Below, in pieces: positions 13,961 to 25,318 of a stretch of 64,000 nucleotides of DNA. Every line of letters starts with the position of its first letter. The first letter of the stretch is position 1. Source of the DNA: Cololabis saira (taxonomy: Eukaryota > Chordata > Actinopteri > Beloniformes > Belonidae); the NCBI RefSeq assembly GCF_033807715.1, contig NC_084590.1, positions 3,882,501 to 3,946,500 of the forward strand, read 5' to 3'. The notes below the pieces were generated by a model. The model saw nothing but the letters and a program-made list of their open reading frames with translations, was not told where the DNA came from and made no database searches. The position numbers and the translations under genes are program-made.

Positions 13961-15479
13961 TTTGTGTGTGTTTGAACTTCGTGTATTGGTCGTGTGGAAC
14001 ATGCCTGAGGTCAGCCTTATAGGTTAAATTGTAGAAGTCAAGGCAGCTCAGAGCAAACGACTCCACTGGGGTTTAAAGAAAGCAGGACCCTATGTCTTCT
14101 TTAAAAGTCAATCTCTCCCTCTTGTGTACTGATTAAGAGGCCTTATTGGCATGTACATCTGTATTAACATGGCCATCGGTGACCCTCTCCGTTTGTGTGT
14201 GTGTGGCCAGGCGAGCCATGAAGAACCCCACCAGATTGATTCCCTAAAGGAAAGGGCCGCTTCATGCTTGTCACAGGGACTTGGCTGGACTAAGAAAAGA
14301 AGCCCCCCCCCGCCCCCCCCGGGGAGATGAGGGGGTGGGGCACACACCCAAAGCGGAGCACTGGCACCCTGCATGAGAAAAGGGCTCACACCCTTGTCCA
14401 GCTGACTCCCGCTCACTTCCACATCTCACTCACATACAGCACACAGACACACCACAGGGACTAGGATTAACCCCTGATACGACTACAATAGGCACACATG
14501 CCTCCCTTTCTCCCCCATAGCTTCCTCAGCCAGCCTGGACCCATTCAGGTCTTCTGCTACTCACCAACCTAACAGGGATTAGGTTTAATGAACTAGAAGG
14601 AGTTAACAATAAATGAATCAGGGCCTATAAGCAGCCTTCTAATTCCATTTTGTGTTCTACTTCTTTTCTTTCCAACCTTTTCTGTTTGAACACAAGGTGT
14701 AATCCACTTGACTATCAAAGGTGTGGGGCCAGTATGAATTGAAACTAACCCTGCCACATGCACACACACGCTGCCTATTGCTGATGCAGCTTGCCGATAC
14801 CATCTGCTCCTGTCAATATCCACGCTAAAGCATGCACACTGTGAATAAAAAAAAAAAAAACCCAAATAATTTTGTATTCTTTTCTAATTAAATGATTTTA
14901 TAACCCATTTAAAGAAGCGAGTTGCAAATGAAATAGCTGATTAAAAGCATTAGTACTGAATGCAGTGTAGTATACAGTAAGAGTAAGTGTAGCCTACAGG
15001 GAAGGGAATATGTTTGTTATTTCTGTTTGCAACAGCACATTCAGGCACTATTTTTTTAATTTCCCTGTAATTATGAATATGCCTTAGTTTTGTAAAAAAA
15101 ATTATTGACATCTTAGAATGAAATTCAAGTGTTATCTCAATAAGGCTGGTCACAAAATGTGTGTGTTGGCGGGGGCAGGGCAAAACAAAAAACAAGCTCA
15201 CAATGCCTTTTTGTTATGTCCATGGGTCTATGGCTGTTTTTTTACTTGTATTGCTGATGTGTTTATGTGTGTGTATTTGTGTGTATGTTCATTTTTCATT
15301 TATATTTGTTTGAGGCTTGTGCATCAGTGCATAGAGCTTTTTGCTTGAATCAGTGTGTCATTCTGTGTTTGTATTGACTCTGGTCTCTGAGGGAAAACCT
15401 GCACATTCCTCTTCCCTGCCCATGTTTTTTAATTGAAGTGGTGCACACACATCCTGCTTCAGGTTTGTCTGTGTGTGCG

Positions 15480-15482
<3 letters not shown>
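13961..15482. other. No gene seen
   Basis: Mostly single-copy. It contains a C-rich patch near 14,306-14,322 and an A-run near 14,848. ORFs in this stretch are short and overlap on both strands. Confidence 0.4.

Positions 15483-15522
<40 letters not shown>
15483..15522. repeat. (GT)n microsatellite
   Basis: About 40 bp of GT dinucleotides. Confidence 0.97.
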
Positions 15523-15525
<3 letters not shown>

Positions 15526-15865
15526 CGCATGAAAAAAGGATTCCCTCTTACAATTAACTGTCAGTGGACAAATATTTAAATTGGTTAATTATGCCACAAA
15601 GGATGGAGTTATTAGTTGCCTTTAATAAACAACAGTAGAATGGACGCAGTTAGGAATTGAAGAGAACACAGTACTTCAGATAAAGTCCACATATGGCCTT
15701 TTTTTGTACCTTTCCAGGAAGAAACATGTTACATATCTACACAACAGCAGCTTAAAGAGAAGTAGCCATTGCACACCAATGCCAGAAATCCTTTATCACA
15801 CAAATTGCCACAATAAAAAAGAGGAGATAGCTGACTTTTTGTTTCTCTTCTCTGTACTTGTCTTG
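15523..15865. other. No gene seen
   Basis: Spacer before the 3' tail of the antisense LINE; nothing recognised. Confidence 0.4.
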
Positions 15866-16020
15866 ACATTATTCCATCCATCCATTTTCCACCGCTTATC
15901 CGGAACCGTGTCGCGGGGGCAGCAGCCTCAGCAGAGATGCCCAGACCTCCTTCACCCCAGTAACTTCCTCCCTCTTCCGAGGGGAGTCCGAGATGTTCCC
16001 AGGCCAGCTGAGAGACATAG

Positions 16021-16718
16021 GCCCTGTTTACACGTAGCAAAAACGGTGGTGTTTTCATGCGTTTTGGCCGTTCGTTTACACGAAAACGAAGCTCAAATTC
16101 ACCAAAAATGATAATTTCTGAAAACTCCGGCCAAAGTGGAGATTTTCAAAAACTCAGTTTTCACGTATGCTTGTAAACAGAGGGAAACGGATATTTGGGC
16201 TTCAGAACGTCTATGCAACAGAAACGTTGCAGCATCATTTGCGCGGCCTGTGTTTACAATTTGTTTGGCCATCGTCAATATTTTCTTGTATTTTACCTGT
16301 TTTATATTCTAAAGTCACACTTAAAAGTAACTCCACTTCTCTGTCACTCCAAACGAAAGACTCGTTCCGTCTTGGAAGTAACTGGCAGTCAAGGCTGATT
16401 TATGGTTCCGCGTTACACCAACGCAGAGCCTACGGCGTAGGGTACGCGGCGACACGCACCGTACCTAGGCTACGCCGTCGATTTAACGCTGAACCATATT
16501 ATGCAGGCTTCACACGTGTCATTTGTTGACGTTTTTTTTCAGGATTCTGATTGGCTAGCATGACTTTATGCTTCTCGTTACACTGCCCCCTGCAGGTTTG
16601 GCTGCTCATAGCACCTTAACAGCGTAATTATGCGAGTTCGTGTAAACGAGGGTATTTTTCAAAACGTAGAGGGGGAAATATCCGTTTTTGTAAATACCCG
16701 GCTATGTGTAAACGTGGC
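16021..16718. mobile_element. MITE inserted in the LINE, with 5-bp target duplication
   Basis: Ends are inverted repeats: GCCCTGTTTACACGTAGC on the left and, read from the right, GCCACGTTTACACATAGC. CATAG stands at 16,016-16,020 and again at 16,719-16,723, and removing the element plus one CATAG rejoins the LINE sequence GAGACATAGTCTCTCC. Related sequence (ACACGTAGCCGGGTAT) occurs within the composites at 35 and 57 kb. The overlapping ORFs inside are not conserved. Superfamily unassigned. Confidence 0.8.
16391..16500 (+). mobile_element. Palindromic MITE nested within the MITE
   Basis: Starts AAGGCTGATTTATGGTTCCG, centre with CCTACGGCGTAGGGTACGCG, right half GATTTAACGCTGAACCATA. It is a third-level nest: LINE, then the 5-bp-TSD MITE, then this element, unless it moved as part of that MITE. 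Confidence 0.75.
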
Positions 16719-17757
16719 CATAGTCTCTCCAGCGTGTCCTGGGTCTTCCCCGGGGTCTCCTCACGATGGGACATGCCTGGAACACCTCCCTAGGGAGGCG
16801 TCCAGGAGGATCCGATACAGATGCCCAAGCCACCTCAGCTGACTCCTCTCAATGTGAAGGAGCAGCAGCTCGACTCCGAGCTCCTCCCGGGTGACCGAAC
16901 TCCTCACCCTATCTCTAAGGGAGCGTCCAGCCACCCTGCAGAGGAAACTCATCTCGGCCGCTTGTATCCGCGATCTCGTCCTTTCGGTCACTACCCAAAG
17001 TTCATGACCATAGGTGAGGGTGGGAGCGTAAATTGACCGGTAAATCGAGAGCTGAGTTGAAAGGCGAAGCACAACGGTCCATCTCTGTCAATTTCATGCT
17101 CCATCTTTCCCTCACTCGTGAACAAGACCTGAAGATACTTCAACTTCTCCACATGAGGCAGGACTTCTCCACCCACCTGGAGAAGGCACGCCACCCTTTC
17201 CCGATGGAGAACCATGGCCTCGGTTTTGGAGGTGCTGATTCTCATCCCTGCCGCATCGCACTCGGCCTCAAACCGCCCCATCACATGCTAAAAATCCCAG
17301 TCCGATGAAGCCAACAGGACAACATCATCTGCAAAAAGCAGAGATGAAATCCTGAGGTTCCCAAACCGGATCCCCTCCGGCCCCTGGCTGCGCCTAGAAA
17401 TCCTGTCCATAAAAATTATGAACAGGACCGGTAACAAAGGGCCGCCCTGCCGGAGTCCAACATGCACTGGGAACAAGTCTGATCTACTGCCGGCAATGCG
17501 AACCAGACTCCTGCTCTGATCATATAGAGACCGGACAGCCCTTAGTAGAGGGCCCCGGACTCCATAATCACTGAGCCCCCCACAGAATGACACGAGGGAC
17601 ACGGTCAAATGCCTTCTCCAGATCCACAAAACACATGTAGACTGGTTGGGCAAATTCCCATGAACCCTCAAGCACCCTGCAGAGGGTATAGAGCTGGTCC
17701 AGTTTCACACGACCAGGACGAAAACCGCATTGTTCCTCCTGAATCCTCCTGAGTTCC

Positions 17758-18550
17758 TCCACCATTCCAGTGTTTTGTACACTGTTCTTCCCAGTAAAGT
17801 GGTGTTCAGTGGGCTCAAAAAGATGGATGTAACACTGCAAACAGGTTTTTGGTGATGCTTAGTGTTGCTTCTCACACAAACATATACATGTAAACCCAAG
17901 AGGTAAACATAATCTTTTCTTTTCTTTTCTTTTCTAACTTTGCTAAGGGAAGACTGTTCTATCTTCACTTAGCTCATGACGGTAGTTGGAAGCTCAATCT
18001 GTGTGTGTGTTAGTTTAGGGGCAATCACGTCTGAACTAACGTGTGTCCAGATAGGTGGCAAGTAAAGGCTAATCCAGGTTCATCTCCTGTCTCATACCTT
18101 TCCAACACCTCAGAAGACCTCCAACCCTCTGCTTCACCCTCACCTCACCTCACCCACCTCATCAAGCACCAACAACAGGAGGTCACTCGGTCTGTGTACT
18201 GTCTCCAACCTCCCTCCACTCAGACCAAGCTGAATTGTTGTATTAGCATCAGAGTGCACACATAAACACAAATGCACAACTGCAATGATGTCAGAATGCT
18301 ACTGAAGTGAAAACCAGCTTTTTGTTTTTGCAACATTCGTGGTAGTCTTCTGTACATGACTGTGTCAATCCTACTGGCCTTGTGACTATGCTGATCCCCA
18401 TTTATTTATTTTACTGTGCCATTGTATCTTGAGTTCTCCCACTTTCTAGTTGGAAATTGAGGCCTTGGTGAAGTACGTTGTATTTATGATATATTTTTCC
18501 CCTCAGTGTTATTATTAGTCATTTAAGGGAATATTGTTATAGCAGGATAT
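17758..18550. other. No gene seen
   Basis: Single-copy-looking spacer. A short CTTTT repeat lies at 17,914-17,935. Confidence 0.4.
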
Positions 18551-18878
18551 TGTCACAGTTTGTTTTGGTTCCAGTTTTATTTTGAAACCCATGTCTTTGT
18601 GTTTCAGTTTTGTCTTGACTTACCTGGTTCCTATCTGTGTCTCGTCAAACTTTCTGTGTATATCTTGTCTTGTCTTTCTCTTGCTCTCTGCAGGTCCGTA
18701 TTGTTTCCTACCTCCGTGTGTCCTGTAAAAGGTTTGGGATTTTGGCTCTTGTGTTTCTTTTTGTCAACCCTGCTTTGCAGCGCTTTTGGTTTGTTTACAG
18801 GATTAATAAATCACCATTTTTGGAACTCCTGCCTCCTGCTCTCCTGCATTTGGGTCCTATCAACAGCACAACGTGACA
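18551..18878 (+). mobile_element. Solo LTR with 5-bp target duplication
   Basis: The 328-bp unit starts TGTCACAG and ends CGTGACA, so it has TG...CA ends and a short inverted repeat. GATAT is present directly on both sides (18,546-18,550 and 18,879-18,883), as expected for LTR-retroelement integration. The 3' part contains TCCTGCATTTGGGTCCTATC, a phrase I associate with fish gypsy LTRs. No internal region is present, consistent with LTR-LTR recombination. Confidence 0.8.
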
Positions 18879-18883
18879 GATAT

Positions 18884-19238
18884 ATCACAACTTTAATACA
18901 CATTTTTAAATAAAAGGGAACAATTAAGAACTGGACAGTAATAATACTGCAAGTTAGACCATATAGCTGAATGCATGCTTGTGGGATTTTTCTTAAGCTG
19001 TTTTTTGATCATATAACAAGGTTGGCATCCTAGCCATTTGGTGAAATTGTGACCACTTACCAATCACATGTACAAACTGAAGATATATATCTAGTTTCCT
19101 TATTCTAGTATTAACAATAGATTTTTTGAATGAAAAATCTATTGAAGTAGAACTATTTTTATTGAAGAGTATGGAGAATGAATTTTAATCCTGAACTAAT
19201 AACGTTCTAACAATCATACATTCTTGTGCTTTATTGAA
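18884..19238. other. No gene seen
   Basis: AT-rich. A small hairpin (TAGATTTTTT / GAAAAATCTA) lies near 19,117-19,142. Confidence 0.35.
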
Positions 19239-19239
19239 C

Positions 19240-19450
19240 AGATTTACTTGAGTGGTTGGGGTCATTGTCCAGCTACATCATTCAACTTTTTTTGCTTCAG
19301 AGGACCACATCACATCCTGGAGGATATTTGAGTAAACTAGGGTTTCATTTTTCTCCTGATTATATCAAGTGGTCCAGGCCCTGAGGACGTGAAGCATCCC
19401 CAAATCATAAGGCTCACTTCACCATACTTCACCGTTTGGAAAATGCCTCT
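19240..19450 (-). pseudogene. Tc1-like transposase fragment
   Basis: The minus strand reads VKYGEVSLMIWGCFTSSGPG, which corresponds to the canonical Tc1 motif VK.GGGS.M.WGCF...G.G around the second catalytic Asp region. A stop follows, and further down the strand the DNDP motif appears at about 19,255-19,266 in a shifted frame. Neither terminal inverted repeat was recognised. It is a dead internal fragment. Confidence 0.75.
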
Positions 19451-19519
19451 TTTTATCATTCTACATTTTTCCTACATTTTTCCCATTCTACATTTTTCTT
19501 GGTAATCCAGTTTGTGGAT

Positions 19520-19812
19520 TATCAAAAACTCAAAGAATATTTGTCCTATTTCTAGTTAAAATGTCTAATTTTAGTAAAAAAATCTCATTACACTTGAAAC
19601 AAGACTTAAAAAAACAACAATTTTCACCTGTTTCAAGTAGATTTTCACTTGAAATAAGTAGAAAAATCTGCCAGTGGAACAAGATTTTTTTTGCTTGTAA
19701 TGAGAAGATAAATCTTGTCCCCACTGGCAGATTTTCCTACTTATTTCAAGTGAAAATTTACTTGAAACAGGTGAATAAGTTATTTTTCTGGTGTAATTTT
19801 TCTGGTGATGAC
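19520..19812. mobile_element. Palindromic MITE, copy 1
   Basis: The two halves mirror one another around 19,690: GTAGATTTTCACTTGAAATA and CCAGTGGAACAAGATTTTTT on the left against GATAAATCTTGTCCCCACTG and TATTTCAAGTGAAAATTTAC on the right. A one-sided copy is at 40,018-40,245. The two ORFs on opposite strands at 19,530-19,824 are products of this symmetry. Confidence 0.7.
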
Positions 19813-19893
19813 TCTAAATGTTGAAATAGCAGTAAAACCACATTCATTGATGAAATGACATAAGGGATGGAAAGGAGGGATGGCAGTTTTACA

Positions 19894-20085
19894 GGGGGGA
19901 TGATTTGGACCGATTTTATTTCAGGGGGGGATGATTTGGACCGTTTTTATTTCAGGGGGGGATGATTTGGACCGTTTTTATTTCAGGGGGGGTGATTTGG
20001 ACCGTTTTTATTTCAGGGGGGATGATTTGGACCGTTTTTATTTCAGGGGGGGATGATTTGGACCGTTTTTATTTCAGGGGGGATG
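19894..20085. repeat. Tandem array, about six units of 30-31 bp
   Basis: The unit contains GATGATTTGGACCG, TTTTTATTTCAG and a G-run of 5-7. Unit starts advance by 31, 31, 30, 30 and 31 bases. Length differences lie in the G-run. No spacers are present. Confidence 0.95.
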
Positions 20086-20217
20086 CCGTCCCCCCTCATA
20101 CCCCCTCAACTCCAGTACTGCGCATTAGCGTCGCTGCCGTTTTTAAGTTTTCCTCCCAAACTATCATCTATGTCAGAACACCATCAGTGTTTAAGATGTT
20201 TAACAGTACTATAGTAC

Positions 20218-20256
20218 AATACTAACCTTTTATGTTTAACATAAAAGGTAAGTATT
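20218..20256. repeat. Imperfect palindrome
   Basis: Arms AATACTAACCTTTTATGTT and AACATAAAAGGTAAGTATT are complementary at 18 of 19 positions with a one-base centre. It lies just after another small palindrome, GTACTATAGTAC. Confidence 0.85.
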
Positions 20257-21539
20257 ACTCACAGACATATGCCCTTTAGGGTTTCTTCAGTGGACAGGAA
20301 ACTACGGGAAGTGTACATGGACAAAAAGCACAGTACAGTCAACATTTACAAACCCTATGGAAGGGCAGCACAGATATATTGACTGATTTGACATGTCTGT
20401 GTTATTGTCATTGCATGTACAATAGTCAACTATTGCAGTGGATCAAATCATTTCATCAAAGTTGTCCTAAGACAAGAACAGATATCGTTCAAAATGATTC
20501 CATAACATGTAAATGTGTTTTTGATCCACTTCACATGTTGACTACTAGAATTCAGTTTCATAAATCTATGTTTATATTATCAGGTTTAAAGGAATGTGAT
20601 ATTTTCTACCTCCAATACAATGGAATATAGCTTGTAGATATATTTATCTTCTATAATGTTTAACTATACATATGTTTATTTATTGAGAATAATACCATCA
20701 TCAGACTTATATGTATAATGTTTCTTTTCAACTGTCACTGTGTTTTTCAAATGATTTAATTAAATGCATATTTTTTATTGCATGAATACTTGAAGGATTT
20801 GAGACATTTTAGATTTTCTTCTGAAATGCTGGAGTGAGGAAAGTGTGTCACTTCAAAACAAGTTCAAAGCTAAAGGCCTGAGTTGCACTCAAAAAATCTA
20901 AACTTCTTTACCCCTTACTGGGAAAAGAAAAAACAAACTGTGATGGCTTTGTCAACGTGATGTGTTTCCCCACAGCCCAAACTCAATCCTGAATCAGTGT
21001 GCGCTGATTGACAGCATGGTCACCCTTAGAATCACATGTGTGTTATTTTCTTCTGAGCCTTGATGAGGACTCATCTGCTGAGACACGCCATTAGAATATG
21101 AAAGAATAAAATAAGGGTGCAAAAGTTTCCTCAATGGCTGTAATACAAAGTTTTCTTGATTTGGACATTTTGTGAGTCATTTTTTTCCCCAGGCTCCCTC
21201 GTTCCTGTCGACGCTTTGAAAGAACTCATGATTGTTTGGTGATGTCCGCAGTGATCCTGCTGCTTGCTCCGCAGCCGTTGCCGCGGACAGAAAGCAGCCA
21301 AATCAATCCGGTTTGATGTCAGAGGCAATGTGAGAAGGTGGGAGGACAGGGGAGGATTTGAATTTACATTTATATATGAATGTAGATGTCTGTGGCACCA
21401 ACCCCATTGACATGTTAAGATGCTGACATGCTAATGACAGGGCTAGGGGAACCCACCTGTCCAGTGAGGTGATGGGAATCGGCGGACAGAACAGGCACAC
21501 ACTGACACGGGGTAGCACGAACGTCCTGCCCCGACAGAT
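20257..21539. other. No gene seen
   Basis: AT-rich to about 20,800, then single-copy sequence of balanced composition. No coding signature. Confidence 0.4.
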
Positions 21540-21680
21540 GACGACCTGCACTAGTCATCATTCTACTGACAACACACAATATTATGCAAATCGGCATCCG
21601 CGTGACAATGATTCTGCTGTTGGAGAGGCTCGCATGGCCCTGCTCACTGCTGATTAGCTTGCCCACATTCCATATTCATT
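21540..21680. other. Candidate conserved non-coding segment
   Basis: Repeat-free sequence with an exact octamer-type site ATGCAAAT within ACAATATTATGCAAATCGGC and a nearby ACAAT (SOX-type) core. It lies within a longer single-copy region. Regulatory function is inference. Confidence 0.25.
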
Positions 21681-22280
21681 TCTGTCTGTTACCCCAGCTT
21701 CCCTAACATTTGGCTCCCCAACAGTAACTTAGACTTCAATATTTGATTTTACTGTATGACTAGTCTGTTCATGTGTCTGCCCCCTGCTCAGGATGCCACT
21801 CTTGCGCTCTCTTTTGTTCAAATTAATTCTGTTTTTGAGCCATGACACATCATCTCCCATTTGTCATGCCACAAAGTATGAACCAGCTTAGCCCACTTTC
21901 TTTTTTCTTTCTTTCTCTCTCTTTCTCTTATCTGTTATTTGTTCAGCAGTGTGACCTCTGACCCATCGGTAGTGCCTTTCCTCATCACGCCTTTCACTGT
22001 GGCTAAGCCTGACCGAGCCGTGGAAGCTGACACACACAGCTATGGATGAAACCAAACCCTCCATCCAGACGGATAAGATGTGACCCCAGTCTGCTCTTTA
22101 AACCCTTGAACTCTTAGATGATCTTGCACATGCACAGAGCCAGTCAAAACAATAACAGCTGAGGAAATGCTTTGGTAGACTAAACACTGAAAGAGAACTA
22201 TGATCACCAGAGAACCAGACACATTTCTGCAAGAATATTTACAATTGTAGCGTGCATGTTAGATGGAAAATATTTATTAT
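21681..22280. other. No gene seen
   Basis: Includes a short CT-rich stretch at 21,900-21,930. Nothing else recognised. Confidence 0.4.
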
Positions 22281-22590
22281 TGAATTAAGTTTCAAAGTTT
22301 ATTTAGACAGGACAATGCATATTCATGTACACTACATTAGGCAGTGTAAATACACCAGGTTTAGCAGAAATGCTAGTTTCCACCCGCAGTCCCCACAAAC
22401 AACCAGACACACTCACACTCACACCTACAGGCAATTTTAGAATGATCAATTTACCTAGCATGCATGTTTTTGGACTGTGGGAGGAAACCGGAGTAACCGG
22501 AGGAAACCCACGCAAGCACGGGGAGAACATGCAAACCTTCTTGCTGTGAGGCAACAGTGCTAACCACTAAGCCACCGTGCTGCCAAGTAC
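22281..22590 (+). mobile_element. Common fish retroposon-tail sequence, fragment
   Basis: Contains CACTCACACTCACACCTACA, GCATGCATGTTTTTGGACTG, GGAGGAAACCGGAGTAACCG and GCTAACCACTAAGCCACCGT. This phrase set is shared with scraps at 10.8, 26.6, 39.8 and 45.2 kb. I recognise it as a very common fish interspersed repeat linked to (ATGG)n tails; its exact family is not assigned. Confidence 0.65.
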
Positions 22591-22678
22591 TGTATAAATC
22601 CTTGAAATCATGTGACTATATAATGTTTTACGTGAACAACTTTAGAATTTGTTCACTTCAAACCTTATTTTTCTAACA

Positions 22679-23689
22679 TACCGTAGATGACCAAATAGTC
22701 GCCCGCGCGCAAATACGCGCGTGTGCTCTAACAGCCGCCGGGGTCCGAGCCCATTTGGCATAATAAACGCCGGTTCAATTAAACGCCTGGGCGACTACCG
22801 GTAATAACCTGGTAATAACACTGTATTTGCATTGTATTGTGTACAGTATCGTTCATACTGCTCTGATCAGCTCTGATCAGAGCCAGTTCATCAGTTATGG
22901 GGATTCTTTATTCTTTATAATTTTATTTATTTATATATTAAAATCCCAAAATATCTGTACCGTTTCTGATTGGGTGGGCACTGCGAATCATTTTTAGACA
23001 CAACAAAGAACGCGTACCGCAAAAGTTGTGTCTCGGTGGAGGAACCCGGCGTCCCAGCAAAATGAGAAGAGAAAAAAGAGGTTTTCTGAAGAGCAGACAG
23101 CGCACACACTGAAGGCTGATTTATGGTTCCGCGTTACACCAACGCAGAGCCTACGGTGCAGGTTACGCCGTAAGGCTGGTTTATGGTTCCGCGTTACACC
23201 AACGCAGAGCCTACGGCGTAGGGGACGCGGCGACCCGCACCGACGTGGAACTGTGCTCTTTTTTTTGCTATTAAAACATGATTTGTAATGTGAATTTGCA
23301 AAACTTAAACTACAAATAATAGTTTTTGACGTGACATCAGAGATTGTGCATGCTCTCTGTGAAAGGATGAGTCAAATCGGGTCGTAGCTGCTTCAGCTGT
23401 GATTCCTTCACGAGGAGCGACCAGGATTTCAAACACGCTTGATTTTATTGCGACCTCACGATTCGTGATCGGGAGCTCGTCGTGAGGTGTTGTGTACAGT
23501 GTGTACAATTTTAGTTCCAGTGGTACTATGGTGATCTCATATGTTCTTTGTAAGTAATGGTCTGGTGCTGCTCATTGCAAAAATAAATTGTAGCCTGGTG
23601 CAAATACCCGCCTGGTTCTTATAAACGCCTGGGGTCCAAGTGGATTTAGCATATTAAACGCCCGGTCTACTAAATGGTCATCTACGGTA
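22679..23689. mobile_element. TA-flanked non-autonomous element (CCGTAGATGACC ends)
   Basis: The element 22,681-23,687 has inverted ends: CCGTAGATGACCAAATAGTC on the left and, read from the right, CCGTAGATGACCATTTAGTA. TA flanks both sides, as in the Tc1/mariner/pogo group. Subterminal motifs are also mirrored (AAACGCC, GGGTCC). No transposase frame is present. The palindromic MITE is nested at 23,111-23,245. A similarly built element is at 42,064-42,963. Confidence 0.75.
23111..23245 (+). mobile_element. Palindromic MITE, tandem half-units
   Basis: Two head-to-tail left halves, the first starting GAAGGCTGATTTATGGTTCC and the second TAAGGCTGGTTTATGGTTCC. The right half is missing or altered. 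The arrangement may reflect replication slippage or insertion next to an existing copy. Confidence 0.7.
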
Positions 23690-24519
23690 TACAGTATTAT
23701 GTATTATGCACATTTTGTTTTGGTTTATAACACAATGCATGTTACTATATCAAGCTAGCAACTGCCTCTTTATTACTTTTTTACAGTGTTCTTTCATTAA
23801 TAGAAAAAGAAACTGCATTTCGCATTATTTTAAAAGTTGTTTAATTTCTGTTAATCTATGAAGTACATTTTCAGCCTTTATAGGGATTTTAAGGATTTCT
23901 GTCCTGGAGGACGGGAATCATTAAAAAACAACTGAAACTATCGGCATTTCATCACGGTAACAGCTACAGTCCCCAAAGGATGATTTCTAATAACCTTGAT
24001 ATAAGTATGATTGATGTATCTCAACAGAGACATAAATTTGTGTTCACCCTGGTTCAACATCATTTAAGTATTCTCCTGACTTTATCATCATTATGAGCTC
24101 AGACTAAGCAAAATGTTGGACTAAGACCAAACTCAGTCAGTGAAGTGCACAAAAGGGATTCTGTTATTTTGTATGATTCATTTTCCATATTTCATGACTG
24201 CTGCTACCCATGGCTGTCCCTTACAACCAACAGCTTTCTTTGAGGTTTGAAGTTGAATATTTACCCAGCTGGCTGCAGATATGACATTTGTTATAGCAAA
24301 AAATGTAGAAACAAAGAAAAAATGTGTAGAATCCGGACAGATTAATTCCCACCCTGTCATGTCATTGCTGTATTGGAAAGGATCCACCTTAACTTTTTCC
24401 AGCCCTATGGCCCCGAGTTGAACCTCAAACTGTGCAGACAAGGTGATAGGCTGCAATGATTACATCTATGCCTGGAGCAGAAGCAGGAAAATTGCTCTTT
24501 TTTTCTAATTTTCATTATC
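23690..24519. other. No gene seen
   Basis: AT-rich, apparently single-copy. No coding signature. Confidence 0.4.
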
Positions 24520-24900
24520 AAATTTGACCTTCCTCATCCTGCCTGGCCTGACAAAAAGAACGTTTAGGGCACACTTATTAAACATAATCGAGTGAAGTTA
24601 TTAAAACAAGCCAGCTTACTGAGAGACTGCCAGAATTCAATTACCTGTGTAGCTGGAGGTAGAAGCGGCTGGAGCAGGTGACATATCTTTTGCTTTTACA
24701 GAGTTAAAGAAACAGTGTAGTTAGTTTGGCTTCAATTAACACGGTGTTGCTGTGGTCGTAATGAGCTTGTGCGGAGTTGGCCGAGAGGAAAGTAGGATGT
24801 TGGTGGCTCTGTGCTGTCCCTGCTGAGGGGAGTGTTTGGGCCACAGTGAGCTCATTCTTGTCACTCACGTTCCCAGTTGTACCTGGATTATGTCTTTTCA
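24520..24900. other. Candidate conserved non-coding segment
   Basis: Repeat-free block with a run of AT-rich cores separated by evenly composed sequence, for example CACTTATTAAACATAATCGA and AATTCAATTACCTGTGTAGC. It has no exon-like frame. Conservation is inferred from texture only. Confidence 0.25.
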
Positions 24901-25075
24901 ATTAGTAGATCTTTAGTGAAATATAGTATATGACATTGTCCTTAATGGTGAGAAAAAGTATAAACACAATTTATTTATTTATGTTTTAAGCTTGTTATAA
25001 ATTACTGTAATGTGCTTATTTGACACTGTATTATATTCCATCGCGCCTCTTTCTATTCTATTCTATCAGTCATCC
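24901..25075. other. No gene seen
   Basis: AT-rich spacer leading to a short CATCCATCC scrap. Confidence 0.4.
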
Positions 25076-25108
25076 ATCCATTTTCTCTACCAGCTGAGGC
25101 CCTTACAG

Positions 25109-25318
25109 CAGTGATCTCCAAACCCCGGGCCGCGGCCTGGTACCGGGCCGTGGGTCATCTGTTGCCGGGCCGCACAGAAAGAAAAAATAAATTCTGTAGC
25201 CTCCCCGACTGATGATGGTTGACTCTCAAACTGATGGTACACAATGTTTTTATTCTTTGGATGTACAGTAAATACACTGCAAACACACCGTAAGGGCTAT
25301 AAAGGAATAAAATAAAAT
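25109..25318 (+). mobile_element. hAT-type terminal sequence, one end only
   Basis: Begins CAGTGATCTCCAAACCCCGG and continues with GGCCGTGGGTCATCTGTTGC and GGGCCGCACAGAAAGAAAAA, a terminus I associate with fish hAT elements that start CAGTG.TC.CCAA. The other end is cut off by family 1 copy C, so no 8-bp target duplication can be tested. Confidence 0.55.

Larger units (their letters stand above)
15866..17757 (-). pseudogene. LINE reverse transcriptase, 5'-truncated and frameshifted
   Basis: Read on the minus strand from about 17,757. The order is EEQCGFRPGR and DQLYTL, then palm motif A in DLEKAFDRVPR (17,604-17,624), SLVRIAGSRSD and VGLRQG, motif C FADDVVLLAS (FADD at 17,324-17,335), then SKTEAMVL, IYRSIYAPTLTYGHELWV and the C-terminal LRWLGHL region. 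The last codons resume at 16,010-15,880 after an inserted MITE. The 3' end has a short CCATCCATCC tail. Frame changes occur near 17,570-17,670, 17,285 and 17,000. It is a non-LTR retrotransposon; I do not assign the clade. The endonuclease domain is absent. Confidence 0.9.

Noticed and set aside
16167..16529. 120-codon ORF
   Set aside because: It lies wholly inside two nested MITEs and shows no protein signature.
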